Source of the DNA: Nitrosomonas halophila | GTDB taxonomy: Bacteria > Pseudomonadota > Gammaproteobacteria > Burkholderiales > Nitrosomonadaceae | Assembly: GCF_900107165.1 (NCBI RefSeq) | Contig: NZ_FNOY01000003.1 | Coordinates: forward strand, 1 to 64,000 | DNA length: 64,000 nt | Direction: 5' to 3' | In this document: in pieces, positions 20,230 to 29,386 of the stretch | Layout of the letters: each line of letters opens with the position of its first letter | Position numbering within the stretch: the first letter of the stretch is position 1 | Made by a program: the position numbers and the translations under genes | Notes under the pieces: generated by a model | Seen by the model: the letters and a program-made list of their open reading frames with translations, nothing else | The model's database searches: none | Told to the model about the DNA's origin: nothing

Positions 20230-22176
20230 ATGGAAAAACTTTATTTGCTGGTTCCGATGGCGCCTTTACTGGGTGCAATCATCGCAGGATTATTTGGACA
20301 GCGGATCGGTCTGGTCTGGAGTCACCGCACGACGATTGCATTGGTGGCGTTGTCACTCTTCGCCTCCATCGTAATTTTTATTGATGTACTCCAGGGTAAT
20401 ACCTATAACGGTAGTGTCTACACCTGGATGACATCTGGGGAAACGGTCTTTGAAGTGGGCTTCCTGATCGATACGCTGACGGCTACCATGATGGTGGTTG
20501 TGACCGGTGTTTCGCTCATGGTGCATGTCTACACTATTGGCTATATGCATGGGGATCCGGGCTATCAACGCTTTTTCAGCTATATCTCGCTGTTCACCTT
20601 CTCCATGCTGATGCTGGTGATGTCCAATAATTTCCTGCAATTGTTCTTCGGTTGGGAGGCGGTTGGACTGGTTTCCTACTTGTTGATCGGATTCTGGTAT
20701 ACCCGTCCGACTGCCACTTATGCAAATTTAAAGGCCTTTCTTGTCAATCGAGTGGGGGATTTCGGCTTTCTGCTCGGCATTGGTCTGGTGCTCATGCATT
20801 TCGGTACACTCGACTATGCGCTAGTTTTCTCGCATGCCGGCCATATGTCGTCGCAGTCGATCGAGATCATTCCTGGCGAATCCTGGATGCTGTTGACCGT
20901 TATCTGTCTGCTGTTGTTTGTCGGGGCAATGGGTAAGTCGGCGCAATTTCCACTGCATGTCTGGTTGCCTGATTCGATGGAGGGTCCGACACCCATTTCA
21001 GCCCTGATCCATGCGGCCACCATGGTGACTGCCGGTATCTTTATGGTGGCGCGCATGTCACCTTTGTTTGAATTCTCGGAAACAGCCTTATCCACTGTCC
21101 TGGTGATCGGCGGTATCACGACCTTGTTCATGGCGCTGGTTGCGGTGGTGCAGAACGATATCAAGCGCGTGGTTGCCTTTTCCACCTTGTCGCAGCTGGG
21201 CTATATGACAGTAGCGTTGGGTGCCTCGGCGTATTCGGTCGCGATCTTTCATCTGATGACGCATGCTTTCTTCAAGGCACTGCTGTTCCTGGGTGCCGGC
21301 TCGGTCATCATCGCCATGCATCACGAGCAGGACATGCGCAAAATGGGGGGGCTGAAGCAATATATGCCGATCACTTTCGCTACCATGTTTATCGCAGCGC
21401 TGGCCAGTGCGGGCGTGCCCGGTTTCTCGGGCTTCTTTTCCAAGGATGCGATTATCGAGGCAGTACATTTTTCAGAGATTCCCGGTGCGGATTTTGCCTA
21501 CTTCTGTGTGTTGAGTACGGTTTTCGTGACGGCCCTGTACACCTTCCGCCTGATGTTCATGACCTTCTACGGCCAGCCACGTATGGATAGCCATACGCGT
21601 GAGCATTTGCACGAATCACCGCGAGTGGTCACGTTGCCGCTGATTGCATTGGCGGTACCGACAGTGGTCGCTGGCTGGTTCATCGGCCCTATGCTCTTCG
21701 GCGATTATTTCGCTGACGTGATCCATGTCCAGGCCCAACATGATGTGGTGGCCAGGATGGGCGAGGCCTATACCGGCATTTTCGGTATGATCGGCCATGC
21801 ATTCGTGACACTGCCTTTCTGGTTGGCCGTTGCGGGCATATTCACAGCCTGGTTCTTGTATCAATATAAAACCGGGTGGCCAGCCAAAATCAGGAAAATT
21901 GCCGGTCCTGTCTATACATTGCTCGACCGCAAGTATTACATCGACGAGCTTTATTCATGGTTGTTTGCGCGTGGATCACGCGCATTGAGTTCCCTATTGT
22001 GGAAATATGGAGATATCAAACTCATCGATGGATTTTTCGTGAATGGCTCGGCCCGGGCAGTGGCGTGGTTTGCAACCATAGCGCGCCGGTTTCAGTCAGG
22101 GTATATCTACCATTACGCGTTTAGCATGATTGTAGGTGTTTTTATTTTGATGAGTCTGTGGCTGTTCCATTTTTAG
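20230..22176 (+). CDS. nuoL: NADH-quinone oxidoreductase subunit L
   Basis: The 648-residue antiporter-like subunit has about sixteen helices. It carries the conserved membrane Glu in GWEAVGLVSY, the pump Lys in GAMGKSAQFP, and the motif HAATMVTAGIFMVAR. Its C-terminal part forms the lateral helix along the membrane arm. It is the distal proton-pumping unit. Confidence 0.95.
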   Translation: MEKLYLLVPMAPLLGAIIAGLFGQRIGLVWSHRTTIALVALSLFASIVIFIDVLQGNTYNGSVYTWMTSGETVFEVGFLIDTLTATMMVVVTGVSLMVHVYTIGYMHGDPGYQRFFSYISLFTFSMLMLVMSNNFLQLFFGWEAVGLVSYLLIGFWYTRPTATYANLKAFLVNRVGDFGFLLGIGLVLMHFGTLDYALVFSHAGHMSSQSIEIIPGESWMLLTVICLLLFVGAMGKSAQFPLHVWLPDSMEGPTPISALIHAATMVTAGIFMVARMSPLFEFSETALSTVLVIGGITTLFMALVAVVQNDIKRVVAFSTLSQLGYMTVALGASAYSVAIFHLMTHAFFKALLFLGAGSVIIAMHHEQDMRKMGGLKQYMPITFATMFIAALASAGVPGFSGFFSKDAIIEAVHFSEIPGADFAYFCVLSTVFVTALYTFRLMFMTFYGQPRMDSHTREHLHESPRVVTLPLIALAVPTVVAGWFIGPMLFGDYFADVIHVQAQHDVVARMGEAYTGIFGMIGHAFVTLPFWLAVAGIFTAWFLYQYKTGWPAKIRKIAGPVYTLLDRKYYIDELYSWLFARGSRALSSLLWKYGDIKLIDGFFVNGSARAVAWFATIARRFQSGYIYHYAFSMIVGVFILMSLWLFHF

Positions 22177-22270
22177 GCTCCAGGGAGCTGACCGCCGAGG
22201 CCGTGACTGGCTGGGCTGAACCCCTGGAATAACTTATACGCATTGATATGCAATTCGAGACGAAAAAATC

Positions 22271-23752
22271 ATGTTGTTTGGATTTCCGCTGTTAAGTCTG
22301 ATTATCTGGTTACCGATTATTTTTGGCCTGGTTGTGCTGGTGATGGGTGACCGTAATTTGAAGGTAACCCGTTGGCTTTCGCTGGTTGGAGCTGTGGCTG
22401 GCTTCTTGGTGGCGCTCCCGCTTTATGGCGGCTTTGACTCATCCGTTAGCACGATGCAATTTACCGAACGCAGTGTATGGTTCGAGCGGCTCAATGTGTT
22501 TTACGATCTTGGCGTGGATGGCATATCGATGCCATTGATTCTGTTGAACTGTTTCACGACACCGCTGGTCGTTATCGCTGGCTGGGAAGTCATTCGTGAA
22601 CGCGTTTCGCAGTATATGGGCGCGTTTTTGATCATGTCCGGCATCGTCAACGGTGTCTTCGCCTCGCTCGATGCGGTGCTGTTCTATACCTTCTGGGAAG
22701 CCTCGTTGATTCCGATGTTCATCATCATCGGTGTCTGGGGTGGGCCTAACCGGGTTTACGCGGCGATTAAGTTCTTCCTCTACACCTTGCTGGGCTCGTT
22801 GTTGATGCTGGTGGCGCTGATTTACCTATATCAGACTTCGGAAGGCAGTTTCTCGATCCTGGATTACCACCAGCTCCCGATTCCAATGACCGCTCAGATT
22901 CTGATCTTCATTGCCTTTATGTTGGCTTTTGCGGTCAAGGTGCCCATGTGGCCGGTTCATACCTGGTTGCCGGATGCGCATGTGGAAGCGCCTACTGGTG
23001 GATCCGTGGTTCTGGCGGCTATCCTGCTCAAGCTGGGCGGCTACGGTTTCCTGAGATTTTCCTTGCCCATCACGCCTGATGCCAGTCAGGAGCTGGCTTG
23101 GTTATTGATTCTTCTGTCGCTGGTTGCGGTCGTTTATATTGGCTTGGTGGCATTGATGCAACAGGACATGAAAAAGCTCATTGCCTATTCGTCGGTTTCG
23201 CATATGGGATTCGTGACGCTGGGCTTCTTCCTGTTCAATGCCTATGGTCTGGAAGGCGCGATGGTGCAAATGATTTCTCATGGCTTTATTTCAGGCGCCA
23301 TGTTCTTGTGCGTCGGGGTCTTGTATGACCGCATGCACTCCCGCCAGATTTCGGATTACGGTGGGGTGGTAAACAAAATGCCGGTTTTTGCCGCATTTTT
23401 TATGTTGTTTGCGATGGCCAATGCCGGATTACCCGGCACCAGCGGATTTGTCGGTGAGTTTATGGTGATCATGGGGTCGATCGAGGTCAATTTCTGGTAT
23501 GCCTTTTTTGCAGCCCTGACGTTGATCTTTGGTGCGGCCTATACACTCTGGATGTACAAACGGGTCATATTTGGAGCGGTCGCCAATCAGAAAGTGGAAG
23601 GATTGCAGGATATTTCCAGGCGCGAGTTTTCAATATTGGCGATACTGGCACTGGCTGTATTGTTGCTGGGCATTTACCCACTACCCTTAACGGAAGTGAT
23701 GCATGTCACGGTTGATAACTTGCTCGAACATATCGCTCGTTCCAAGCTATAA
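22271..23752 (+). CDS. nuoM: NADH-quinone oxidoreductase subunit M
   Basis: The 493-residue antiporter-like subunit has about fourteen helices, with the conserved Glu in FYTFWEASLIPMF, Lys in AFAVKVPMWPVHTWLPDAH and the EAPTGGSVVLA motif. It follows nuoL by 94 bp and translocates protons in the membrane arm. Confidence 0.95.
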   Translation: MLFGFPLLSLIIWLPIIFGLVVLVMGDRNLKVTRWLSLVGAVAGFLVALPLYGGFDSSVSTMQFTERSVWFERLNVFYDLGVDGISMPLILLNCFTTPLVVIAGWEVIRERVSQYMGAFLIMSGIVNGVFASLDAVLFYTFWEASLIPMFIIIGVWGGPNRVYAAIKFFLYTLLGSLLMLVALIYLYQTSEGSFSILDYHQLPIPMTAQILIFIAFMLAFAVKVPMWPVHTWLPDAHVEAPTGGSVVLAAILLKLGGYGFLRFSLPITPDASQELAWLLILLSLVAVVYIGLVALMQQDMKKLIAYSSVSHMGFVTLGFFLFNAYGLEGAMVQMISHGFISGAMFLCVGVLYDRMHSRQISDYGGVVNKMPVFAAFFMLFAMANAGLPGTSGFVGEFMVIMGSIEVNFWYAFFAALTLIFGAAYTLWMYKRVIFGAVANQKVEGLQDISRREFSILAILALAVLLLGIYPLPLTEVMHVTVDNLLEHIARSKL

Positions 23753-23816
23753 GAGTATTAATCCGGTTTTTCAAACATATAAGTATTTATTCCCTTTAGG
23801 AAACTGAGGACAATTC

Positions 23817-25262
23817 ATGGATTTCCTGTCACCTGACTTTGCGCCTGCTTACCCGGAGATTTTCTTACTGGTCATGGTGTGTGTGGTCATGCTTGCGGAT
23901 TTGTTTGCTGGTGAAAAACATCGCTATTTGGCATTTTTCCTGGCATTGTTTGCGCTTGCTGGTGCCGCGGTGTTGACTTACAGTACATTCTCTACCGAGG
24001 TCAGTTATACCTTTTCCGGCATGTTTGTCGATGATGCCCTGTCAGATACCCTCAAGTTGTTGATGTATCTTACGGTTGCAACAGTCTTGATCTATTCTCG
24101 CGTGTACATCAGCAAGAGAGGGCTGCTGCGTGGCGAGTTTTTCAGTCTGGCATTGTTTGCCACACTCGGCATGATGGTGATGGTTTCTGCCAGTCATCTC
24201 TTGACTTTGTATTTGGGACTGGAGCTGTTGTCACTGGCGCTTTACGCCATGGTCGCGTTGCAGCGCGATTCATCGGTCGCGACCGAAGCTGCTATGAAAT
24301 TCTTTGTGCTGGGTGCCTTGGCTTCCGGTTTCCTGCTGTATGGCATGTCCATGATCTACGGCGCGACGGGCACCTTGCATACACCCGAGCTTACGGCCGT
24401 CATACGCTCGGGCGTGATGGACCATGCTGTGCTGGTGATTGGGCTGGTGTTCGTGGTGGCCGGCATCAGTTTCAAAATGAGCGCCGTCCCATTTCATATG
24501 TGGGCGCCGGATGTCTATGAGGGTGCGCCCACGGCAGTGACGCTGTTTATCGGTTCGGCACCCAAACTGGCAGCATTCGGATTTGTCATGCGTTTGCTGG
24601 TTGAAGGGCTGGGAGAAATGGCTGCCGACTGGCAGGGTATGCTGGCATTGCTGGCGATCGCTTCCATGGCGGTGGGTAATATCGTGGCTATTGCCCAGAG
24701 TAATATCAAGCGCATGCTGGCTTATTCGACGATTTCACATATGGGATTCGTATTGCTGGGCTTTCTTGCCATCAACGAGAATGGCTATAGTGCTGCGATG
24801 TTTTATGTGATCGCCTATGTGCTCATGACGGTCGCAGCTTTTGGAATCATCATGCTGCTCTCTCGTGAAGGCTTCGAAGCCGATGCGATCAGTGATTTCA
24901 AGGGACTCAATCAGAGAAATTCTTGGGTTGCCCTGATCATGATGGTCGTCATGTTGTCAATGGCAGGTATTCCTCCCATGATTGGTTTCTATGCGAAGCT
25001 GTCTGTCCTGCAGGCGGCCCTAGAGGCAGGTTATTTATGGCTGGTGATATCAGCTGTGGTGCTATCTCTGATTGGTGCGTTCTATTACCTGCGCATTATC
25101 AAATTCATGTATTTCGATACACCTGAAATTACCCAGCCCATCGTATTCAAACCCGATGTCAGACTTTTGATCACTGTCAATGGTCTGGCTGTCGTCATGC
25201 TGGGCATCTTCCCACAAATGCTGATGGGCCTGAGCTTGTTCGCGATACAGCATTCAATGTAA
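23817..25262 (+). CDS. nuoN: NADH-quinone oxidoreductase subunit N
   Basis: The 481-residue antiporter-like subunit closes the operon. It has the conserved Glu in YLGLELLSLALYAM, Lys in SFKMSAVPFHMWAPDVYEG and a further Lys in QSNIKRMLAYSTISHMGF. With NuoL and NuoM it makes the three antiporter-like pumps. A GAGG-type ribosome site precedes the ATG. A stem-loop terminator lies about 220 bp downstream. Confidence 0.95.
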   Translation: MDFLSPDFAPAYPEIFLLVMVCVVMLADLFAGEKHRYLAFFLALFALAGAAVLTYSTFSTEVSYTFSGMFVDDALSDTLKLLMYLTVATVLIYSRVYISKRGLLRGEFFSLALFATLGMMVMVSASHLLTLYLGLELLSLALYAMVALQRDSSVATEAAMKFFVLGALASGFLLYGMSMIYGATGTLHTPELTAVIRSGVMDHAVLVIGLVFVVAGISFKMSAVPFHMWAPDVYEGAPTAVTLFIGSAPKLAAFGFVMRLLVEGLGEMAADWQGMLALLAIASMAVGNIVAIAQSNIKRMLAYSTISHMGFVLLGFLAINENGYSAAMFYVIAYVLMTVAAFGIIMLLSREGFEADAISDFKGLNQRNSWVALIMMVVMLSMAGIPPMIGFYAKLSVLQAALEAGYLWLVISAVVLSLIGAFYYLRIIKFMYFDTPEITQPIVFKPDVRLLITVNGLAVVMLGIFPQMLMGLSLFAIQHSM

Positions 25263-25479
25263 TATTTGTCGATCAGGGTTTGCAGCCACTGTTCCTGTGA
25301 GGAGGCGGTTGTAAATTCTGATTGGGCGCCAGTCGCTTCCTCGTCCAGTGGGATTATAATTGGCTTGTTTCTGACTCCCTCGCAGGGTGCACTTGCGCAG
25401 CACCACCACGCTAACGATTGATTATTCCGGGCAGCCTGTGGTCCCTCCTTGAAACGATTTGGAGGCCCATGATCAATCG

Positions 25480-25505
25480 CACACCTTCGAAGGTGTGGAT
25501 TTTTT
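25480..25505 (+). terminator. rho-independent terminator after the nuo operon
   Basis: A perfect 18-bp palindrome CACACCTTCGAAGGTGTG (25480-25497) with a stable TTCG-type apex is followed by GGA and a run of six T. It lies downstream of nuoN on the same strand. Confidence 0.8.
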
Positions 25506-25536
25506 ACACAGCGGCAGGTCTTGTAAGCGGTTATTA

Positions 25537-25581
25537 GGAGCCGTGAAGGAATAAGTGTTACAGTTATTTATGAGCGACTCC
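25537..25581. mobile_element. family A MITE, internally deleted copy (A1)
   Basis: This 45-bp copy joins the two ends of the longer elements at 32694 and 37611 with the middle missing: GGAGCCGTGAAGGAATAAGT is the complement of their right end, and CAGTTATTTATGAGCGACTC the complement of their left end. It is flanked by TTA on both sides (25534-25536, 25582-25584), a 3-bp target duplication. Confidence 0.75.
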
Positions 25582-25602
25582 TTAGTTCAAGAATTTATTG
25601 GA

Positions 25603-25639
25603 GATCTTGGCAGATCTTGATGAAAATTCTGCCAAGATC
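25603..25639. repeat. perfect 11-bp inverted repeat
   Basis: GATCTTGGCAG (25603-25613) and CTGCCAAGATC (25629-25639) can form a stem with a 15-base loop. It lies about 40 bp past the stop of the minus-strand sugar dehydrogenase gene, so it may end or protect that transcript. There is no clear U-run. Confidence 0.5.
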
Positions 25640-25679
25640 CTAGATTTAAGACACAATACGACAAATACGACAGATCCTG

Positions 25680-26813
25680 TCAATTGTCTTCATCTTGTCC
25701 GATTGCAGTTTCATCGTAGCTAATGCGGTAAATTGCACCCGTCGTGTCGTCTGAAACCAGCAATGCGCCGTCTGGCATGACCAACACATCCACTGGGCTT
25801 CCCCAAGCCTGGTTTTGTTCTGCTATCAGCCAGCCTTCGGCAAAGACTTCCTTGCTGACCACTTGATCCGCTTCTAGCTGTACGAATAACAACCGATGGC
25901 CCACTTTCACGCGGCGGTTCCAAGAGCCGTGTTCTGCCATGATGATCTGGTTGCGGTAGCGTTCCGGAAACAGACTGCCTGTATAAAAGCGCATGCCCAT
26001 CGGCGTGACATGAGGATCGAGCTCTGCAGCGGGCGGCGTGGATTTGTTGCAACCGCGCTTGGCCCCGAATTTGGGATCAAGGAGCGTACTTCCATGACAG
26101 TAGGGAAAGCCGAAATGCAGGCCCGGCCTGGGTGCATGATTCATTTCATGCGGCGGCAGATCCTCTCCCATCCAGTCGCGGTTGTTATTGGTGAACCAAA
26201 TATCCCCGGTGACGGGGTGCCAATCAAAACCCAACGAGTTACGTACGCCCTGGGCAAATACCTCGCGCTCTGAACCATCCGGCCGGATGCGTGAAATAAT
26301 GGCAAACTCAGTCGGATCGGCCTCGCAGACATTGCAGGGTGAGCCAATCGATACATACAACCAGCCATCCGGCCCGGCGGCGATATAGCGCTGCGCATGA
26401 ATCGTCTCGCTGGGATAATCCGCGTTTATAATATGCGGTGCTGCGGGTTTATCAAGTGTATTTTCGATATTGTCGATACGCAGGATTTTATCGACTGCTG
26501 CGATATACAGCGCACCCTCATGGAACGCGATACCGGTTGGCATTTTGAGTCTATCGGCAATGACGCGTACTTGCCGCTTGCCTGATTTTTCCGTGATGGC
26601 GTAAACATTGCCGGCTGATTTTGAGCCGACGAATACTGTGCCATCGTCCCCCAGCGCCATGGCGCGCGCATCCGGGACTTCTGCCCAGACACTGATGGAG
26701 AATCCTGGAGGTAATTGGATGTTTTCGAGCGGCAGTGCGGTTTGCTGGTCGCTCTTTGCTGATGTTGATATGCAAAACAATACTATCAGGTTGAAAATGG
26801 GTAGAAATTTCAT
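25680..26813 (-). CDS. PQQ-dependent sugar (sorbosone) dehydrogenase-like protein
   Basis: The 377-residue protein has a signal peptide (MKFLPIFNLIVLFCIS) and then a six-bladed beta-propeller of the GDH/sorbosone-dehydrogenase group. Typical segments are LPPGFSISVWAEVPDARAMA, MPTGIAFHEGALYIA, VRNSLGFDWHP and the C-terminal GSPVDVLVMPDGALLVSDD. The family oxidises sugars or related alcohols in the periplasm with PQQ; whether this protein binds PQQ, and on what substrate, is not readable. It stands alone, divergent from htpG. Confidence 0.75.
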   Translation of the reverse strand: MKFLPIFNLIVLFCISTSAKSDQQTALPLENIQLPPGFSISVWAEVPDARAMALGDDGTVFVGSKSAGNVYAITEKSGKRQVRVIADRLKMPTGIAFHEGALYIAAVDKILRIDNIENTLDKPAAPHIINADYPSETIHAQRYIAAGPDGWLYVSIGSPCNVCEADPTEFAIISRIRPDGSEREVFAQGVRNSLGFDWHPVTGDIWFTNNNRDWMGEDLPPHEMNHAPRPGLHFGFPYCHGSTLLDPKFGAKRGCNKSTPPAAELDPHVTPMGMRFYTGSLFPERYRNQIIMAEHGSWNRRVKVGHRLLFVQLEADQVVSKEVFAEGWLIAEQNQAWGSPVDVLVMPDGALLVSDDTTGAIYRISYDETAIGQDEDN

Positions 26814-26874
26814 ACGTCTAAAGAGAATAATTTGAAAGCTTGCGGTGACGGCAGAGCCATCATCGATAGGATGG

Positions 26875-26905
26875 CTTGAAATTGCCTAATCTGACCGCAC
26901 AATAT
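26875..26905 (+). promoter_or_regulatory. possible heat-shock (sigma-32) promoter of htpG
   Basis: CTTGAAA at 26875-26881 matches the sigma-32 -35 box exactly. A -10-like CGCACAATAT begins 14 bp later, a spacing the factor uses, but matches the CCCCATNT consensus only in part. It precedes a heat-shock gene by about 30 bp. Confidence 0.35.
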
Positions 26906-26930
26906 TAACGCATTTTTTAAGGAGGAAAGT

Positions 26931-28853
26931 ATGCAAACAGCAGAAAACGTCGAACATATGAGCTTTCAGGCTGAGGCGAAACAACTTCTGAAGTTGATGA
27001 TTCATTCGCTCTACAGCAACAAGGAAATATTTTTGCGTGAATTGATTTCCAATGCATCCGATGCCGCTGACAAGCTCCGGTTTGAGGGACTGTCTGACGC
27101 AGCCCTGTATGAATCCGATCCTGACCTGAAAATTCGTGTTGCCTATGACAAGCAGGCACGCACGATTACCATCAGCGATAACGGAATCGGGATGTCCAGA
27201 CAGGAGGTCATCGACAATGTGGGGACTATCGCCAAATCCGGTACCCGGGAATTTTTCAATTCATTGACCGGCGATCAGGCCAAGGATGCACACCTGATTG
27301 GCCAATTCGGAGTCGGTTTTTATTCGGCTTTCATTGTCGCAGACAAAGTCACCCTGACCACACGCCGTGCGGGGCTGACCGCTGAGCATGGCGTACGCTG
27401 GGAATCGAAAGGGGAGGGCGAATTCACACTTGAAACGGTGACGAAGCAGGACCGTGGTACTGAAGTCGTGCTGCATTTGCGCGCTGAGGAGGATGAATTC
27501 CTGAATGGCTTCAAACTGCATTCAATCATTCGCCGCTATTCGGACCATATCACTTTGCCGATCGTGATGAAAAAAGAGGAGTGGGACGAAGAGAGCAAGG
27601 ATTACCGTATCGGCGACGAAGATGAAACCATTAACCAGGCCAGTGCGATCTGGGCGCGGCCCAAGAATGAGATCACGCCGGAACAGTATGATGAGTTCTA
27701 TAAACATGTCGGACATGATTTCGAGCCGCCACTCGCTTATGTGCATGCCAAGGTAGAAGGCAAGCAGGAATATACCCAGTTGCTATATATTCCCTCCCAC
27801 GCGCCATTCGATTTATTCGACCGGGAACACCGTCACGGTGTCAAATTGTATGTCAAGCGTGTGTTTATTATGGACGATGCCGAGAAACTGCTGCCCGGCT
27901 ATTTGCGTTTCGTGCGCGGCGTTATCGATTCCAATGATCTGCCTTTGAATGTTTCGCGCGAAATCCTGCAGGAATCCAAGGATATCGACAGCATCCGGGC
28001 GGGTTCGGTCAAGAAAATACTGGGATTGATCGAGGAATTGGCCAGCAGTGATCAAAGCGAAAATCAGGAAAAATTCAGAACCTTCTGGAAGGAGTTCGGC
28101 CAGGTTCTGAAAGAAGGCGTGGCGGAAGATTTTGCCAATCGCGAACGAATTGCCAAGCTGCTGCGGTTTGTCTCGACCCATGATGAACGGGCAGAGCAGA
28201 TGGTATCGCTGGATGATTATATCGCCCGCATGAAACCGGAGCAGGATAAAATCTATTACATCACTGCAGATGGTTTGAAAGCTGCCCAGAGCAGCCCGCA
28301 TCTTGAAATCTTCCGCAAGAAGGGGATCGAAGTGCTGCTCTTGTGCGATCGTATCGATGAGTGGCTGGTTGCCCATCTGCATGAGTATGCTGGCAAGCCG
28401 CTGCAATCGGTGGCCAAGGGTGATCTCGATCTGGGCAAGCTCGCCGACGAGGAAGAGAAAAAGGCACAGGAAAAAGAGGCCGGCGATTTCCAGGACTTGG
28501 CAACAAAAATGAAAGAAATTCTGAGCGAACAGGTCAAGGATGTGCGAATTACATTCCGTCTGACCGAATCGCCTGCCTGCCTGGTGGCCGATTTGCATGA
28601 TATGGGTGGTAATTTGGAGCGTCTACTCAAATCAGCCGGTCAGAAGGTTCCAGACAGCAAACCGATCCTGGAAATCAACCCACATCATCCGATGGTGCAG
28701 CGATTGAAATACGAAGAAGCCAAGTTTTCAGACTGGAGCCGGATTTTGTTCGACCAGGCGCTGCTGGCCGAAGGGGGGCAGCTTGAAGATCCGGCTAGTT
28801 TTGTCAAGCGATTGAACGATCTGCTGCTGCAGAACGTGTTGAGCGACAATTAG
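26931..28853 (+). CDS. htpG: chaperone HtpG (Hsp90)
   Basis: The 640-residue protein has the N-terminal GHKL ATPase domain: [14 protein letters not shown] with the catalytic Glu, DNGIGMS, and [15 protein letters not shown]. It continues with the middle domain ([12 protein letters not shown]) and the C-terminal dimer domain. The length equals E. coli HtpG plus a few residues. It folds client proteins in the cytosol and is heat-shock induced. A strong AAGGAGG ribosome site precedes the ATG. Confidence 0.97.
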   Translation: MQTAENVEHMSFQAEAKQLLKLMIHSLYSNKEIFLRELISNASDAADKLRFEGLSDAALYESDPDLKIRVAYDKQARTITISDNGIGMSRQEVIDNVGTIAKSGTREFFNSLTGDQAKDAHLIGQFGVGFYSAFIVADKVTLTTRRAGLTAEHGVRWESKGEGEFTLETVTKQDRGTEVVLHLRAEEDEFLNGFKLHSIIRRYSDHITLPIVMKKEEWDEESKDYRIGDEDETINQASAIWARPKNEITPEQYDEFYKHVGHDFEPPLAYVHAKVEGKQEYTQLLYIPSHAPFDLFDREHRHGVKLYVKRVFIMDDAEKLLPGYLRFVRGVIDSNDLPLNVSREILQESKDIDSIRAGSVKKILGLIEELASSDQSENQEKFRTFWKEFGQVLKEGVAEDFANRERIAKLLRFVSTHDERAEQMVSLDDYIARMKPEQDKIYYITADGLKAAQSSPHLEIFRKKGIEVLLLCDRIDEWLVAHLHEYAGKPLQSVAKGDLDLGKLADEEEKKAQEKEAGDFQDLATKMKEILSEQVKDVRITFRLTESPACLVADLHDMGGNLERLLKSAGQKVPDSKPILEINPHHPMVQRLKYEEAKFSDWSRILFDQALLAEGGQLEDPASFVKRLNDLLLQNVLSDN

Positions 28854-28964
28854 TAAGCATTTCCAGCCTGCTGGATAATGGCCACCAGTGCCATGTGATC
28901 CCGGGCGCCTTGGCTGGATGCTTGACTGGCACAAGCTGGCCCGGATGCCAACCAGTGGCGTGCA

Positions 28965-29008
28965 ATTGGGGACGACCTCAATTTTTCGATATCGGCCGGG
29001 ACGACCCG
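28965..29008 (+). promoter_or_regulatory. guanidine-II (mini-ykkC) riboswitch
   Basis: Two small hairpins with ACGA loops stand 14 bases apart: ATTGGGG-ACGA-CCTCAAT (28965-28982) and CGGG-ACGA-CCCG (28997-29008). Paired hairpins with ACGR loops define the mini-ykkC class, which binds guanidinium and switches on exporters. The 3' arm of hairpin 1 plus the following T run (CCTCAATTT) is nearly complementary to AAATTGTGAGG, which includes the ribosome site (29018-29027). Ligand-stabilised hairpin 1 could therefore free the ribosome site. The exporter starts 27 bp downstream. Confidence 0.85.
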
Positions 29009-29034
29009 TGCAACCCAAATTGTGAGGACAATCA

Positions 29035-29355
29035 ATGGCCTGGTTTATACTTGTGCTGGCGGGTTTGTTTGAAGTCGCCTGGGCGATCGGCTTGAAATAC
29101 ACGGAGGGTTTCAGTCGGCTGTGGCCCAGTGTCTGGACGGTGCTGGCGATGATTGTCAGTATCTGGTTACTGGGAATCGCCATGAAATCGCTGCCTGTCG
29201 GGACCGCTTACGGGATATGGGTCGGGGTCGGCGTGGTGGGCACGGTTATCTTTGGCATGCTGCTGTTTGGTGAGCCGGTGAATGGCATGCGAGTATTCAG
29301 CATTGCACTCATCGTTGGCGGTATTATCGGTCTCAAGTTTGCAACGCCTGCCTGA
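29035..29355 (+). CDS. sugE: guanidinium exporter, SMR family (Gdx/SugE)
   Basis: The 106-residue protein has four membrane helices, the central Glu of SMR transporters in LAGLFEVAWAIGLKY, and the Gdx-type motif GTAYGIWVGVGVVGT rather than the EmrE pattern. Gdx proteins exchange guanidinium for protons as dual-topology dimers. The guanidine-II riboswitch upstream supports guanidinium as substrate. The ribosome site GAGG is at 29024-29027. Confidence 0.9.
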   Translation: MAWFILVLAGLFEVAWAIGLKYTEGFSRLWPSVWTVLAMIVSIWLLGIAMKSLPVGTAYGIWVGVGVVGTVIFGMLLFGEPVNGMRVFSIALIVGGIIGLKFATPA

Positions 29356-29386
29356 TGGTGTTGCAGACTGTGGCGGGCCGGAAGAT

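Larger units (their letters stand above)
25263..25679. other. 417-bp intergenic region between convergent nuoN and sugar dehydrogenase genes
   Basis: No gene is seen. The stretch contains a degenerate REP-like palindrome near 25382-25403 (CAGGGTGCACTTGCGCAGCA, opposite orientation to the copies at 2-4 kb), a strong terminator (25480-25505), a deleted family A MITE (25537-25581) and a hairpin (25603-25639). Confidence 0.6.

Noticed and set aside
27813-28598. Minus-strand open frame of 261 codons opposite htpG
   Set aside because: Antisense shadow of a well-conserved gene.
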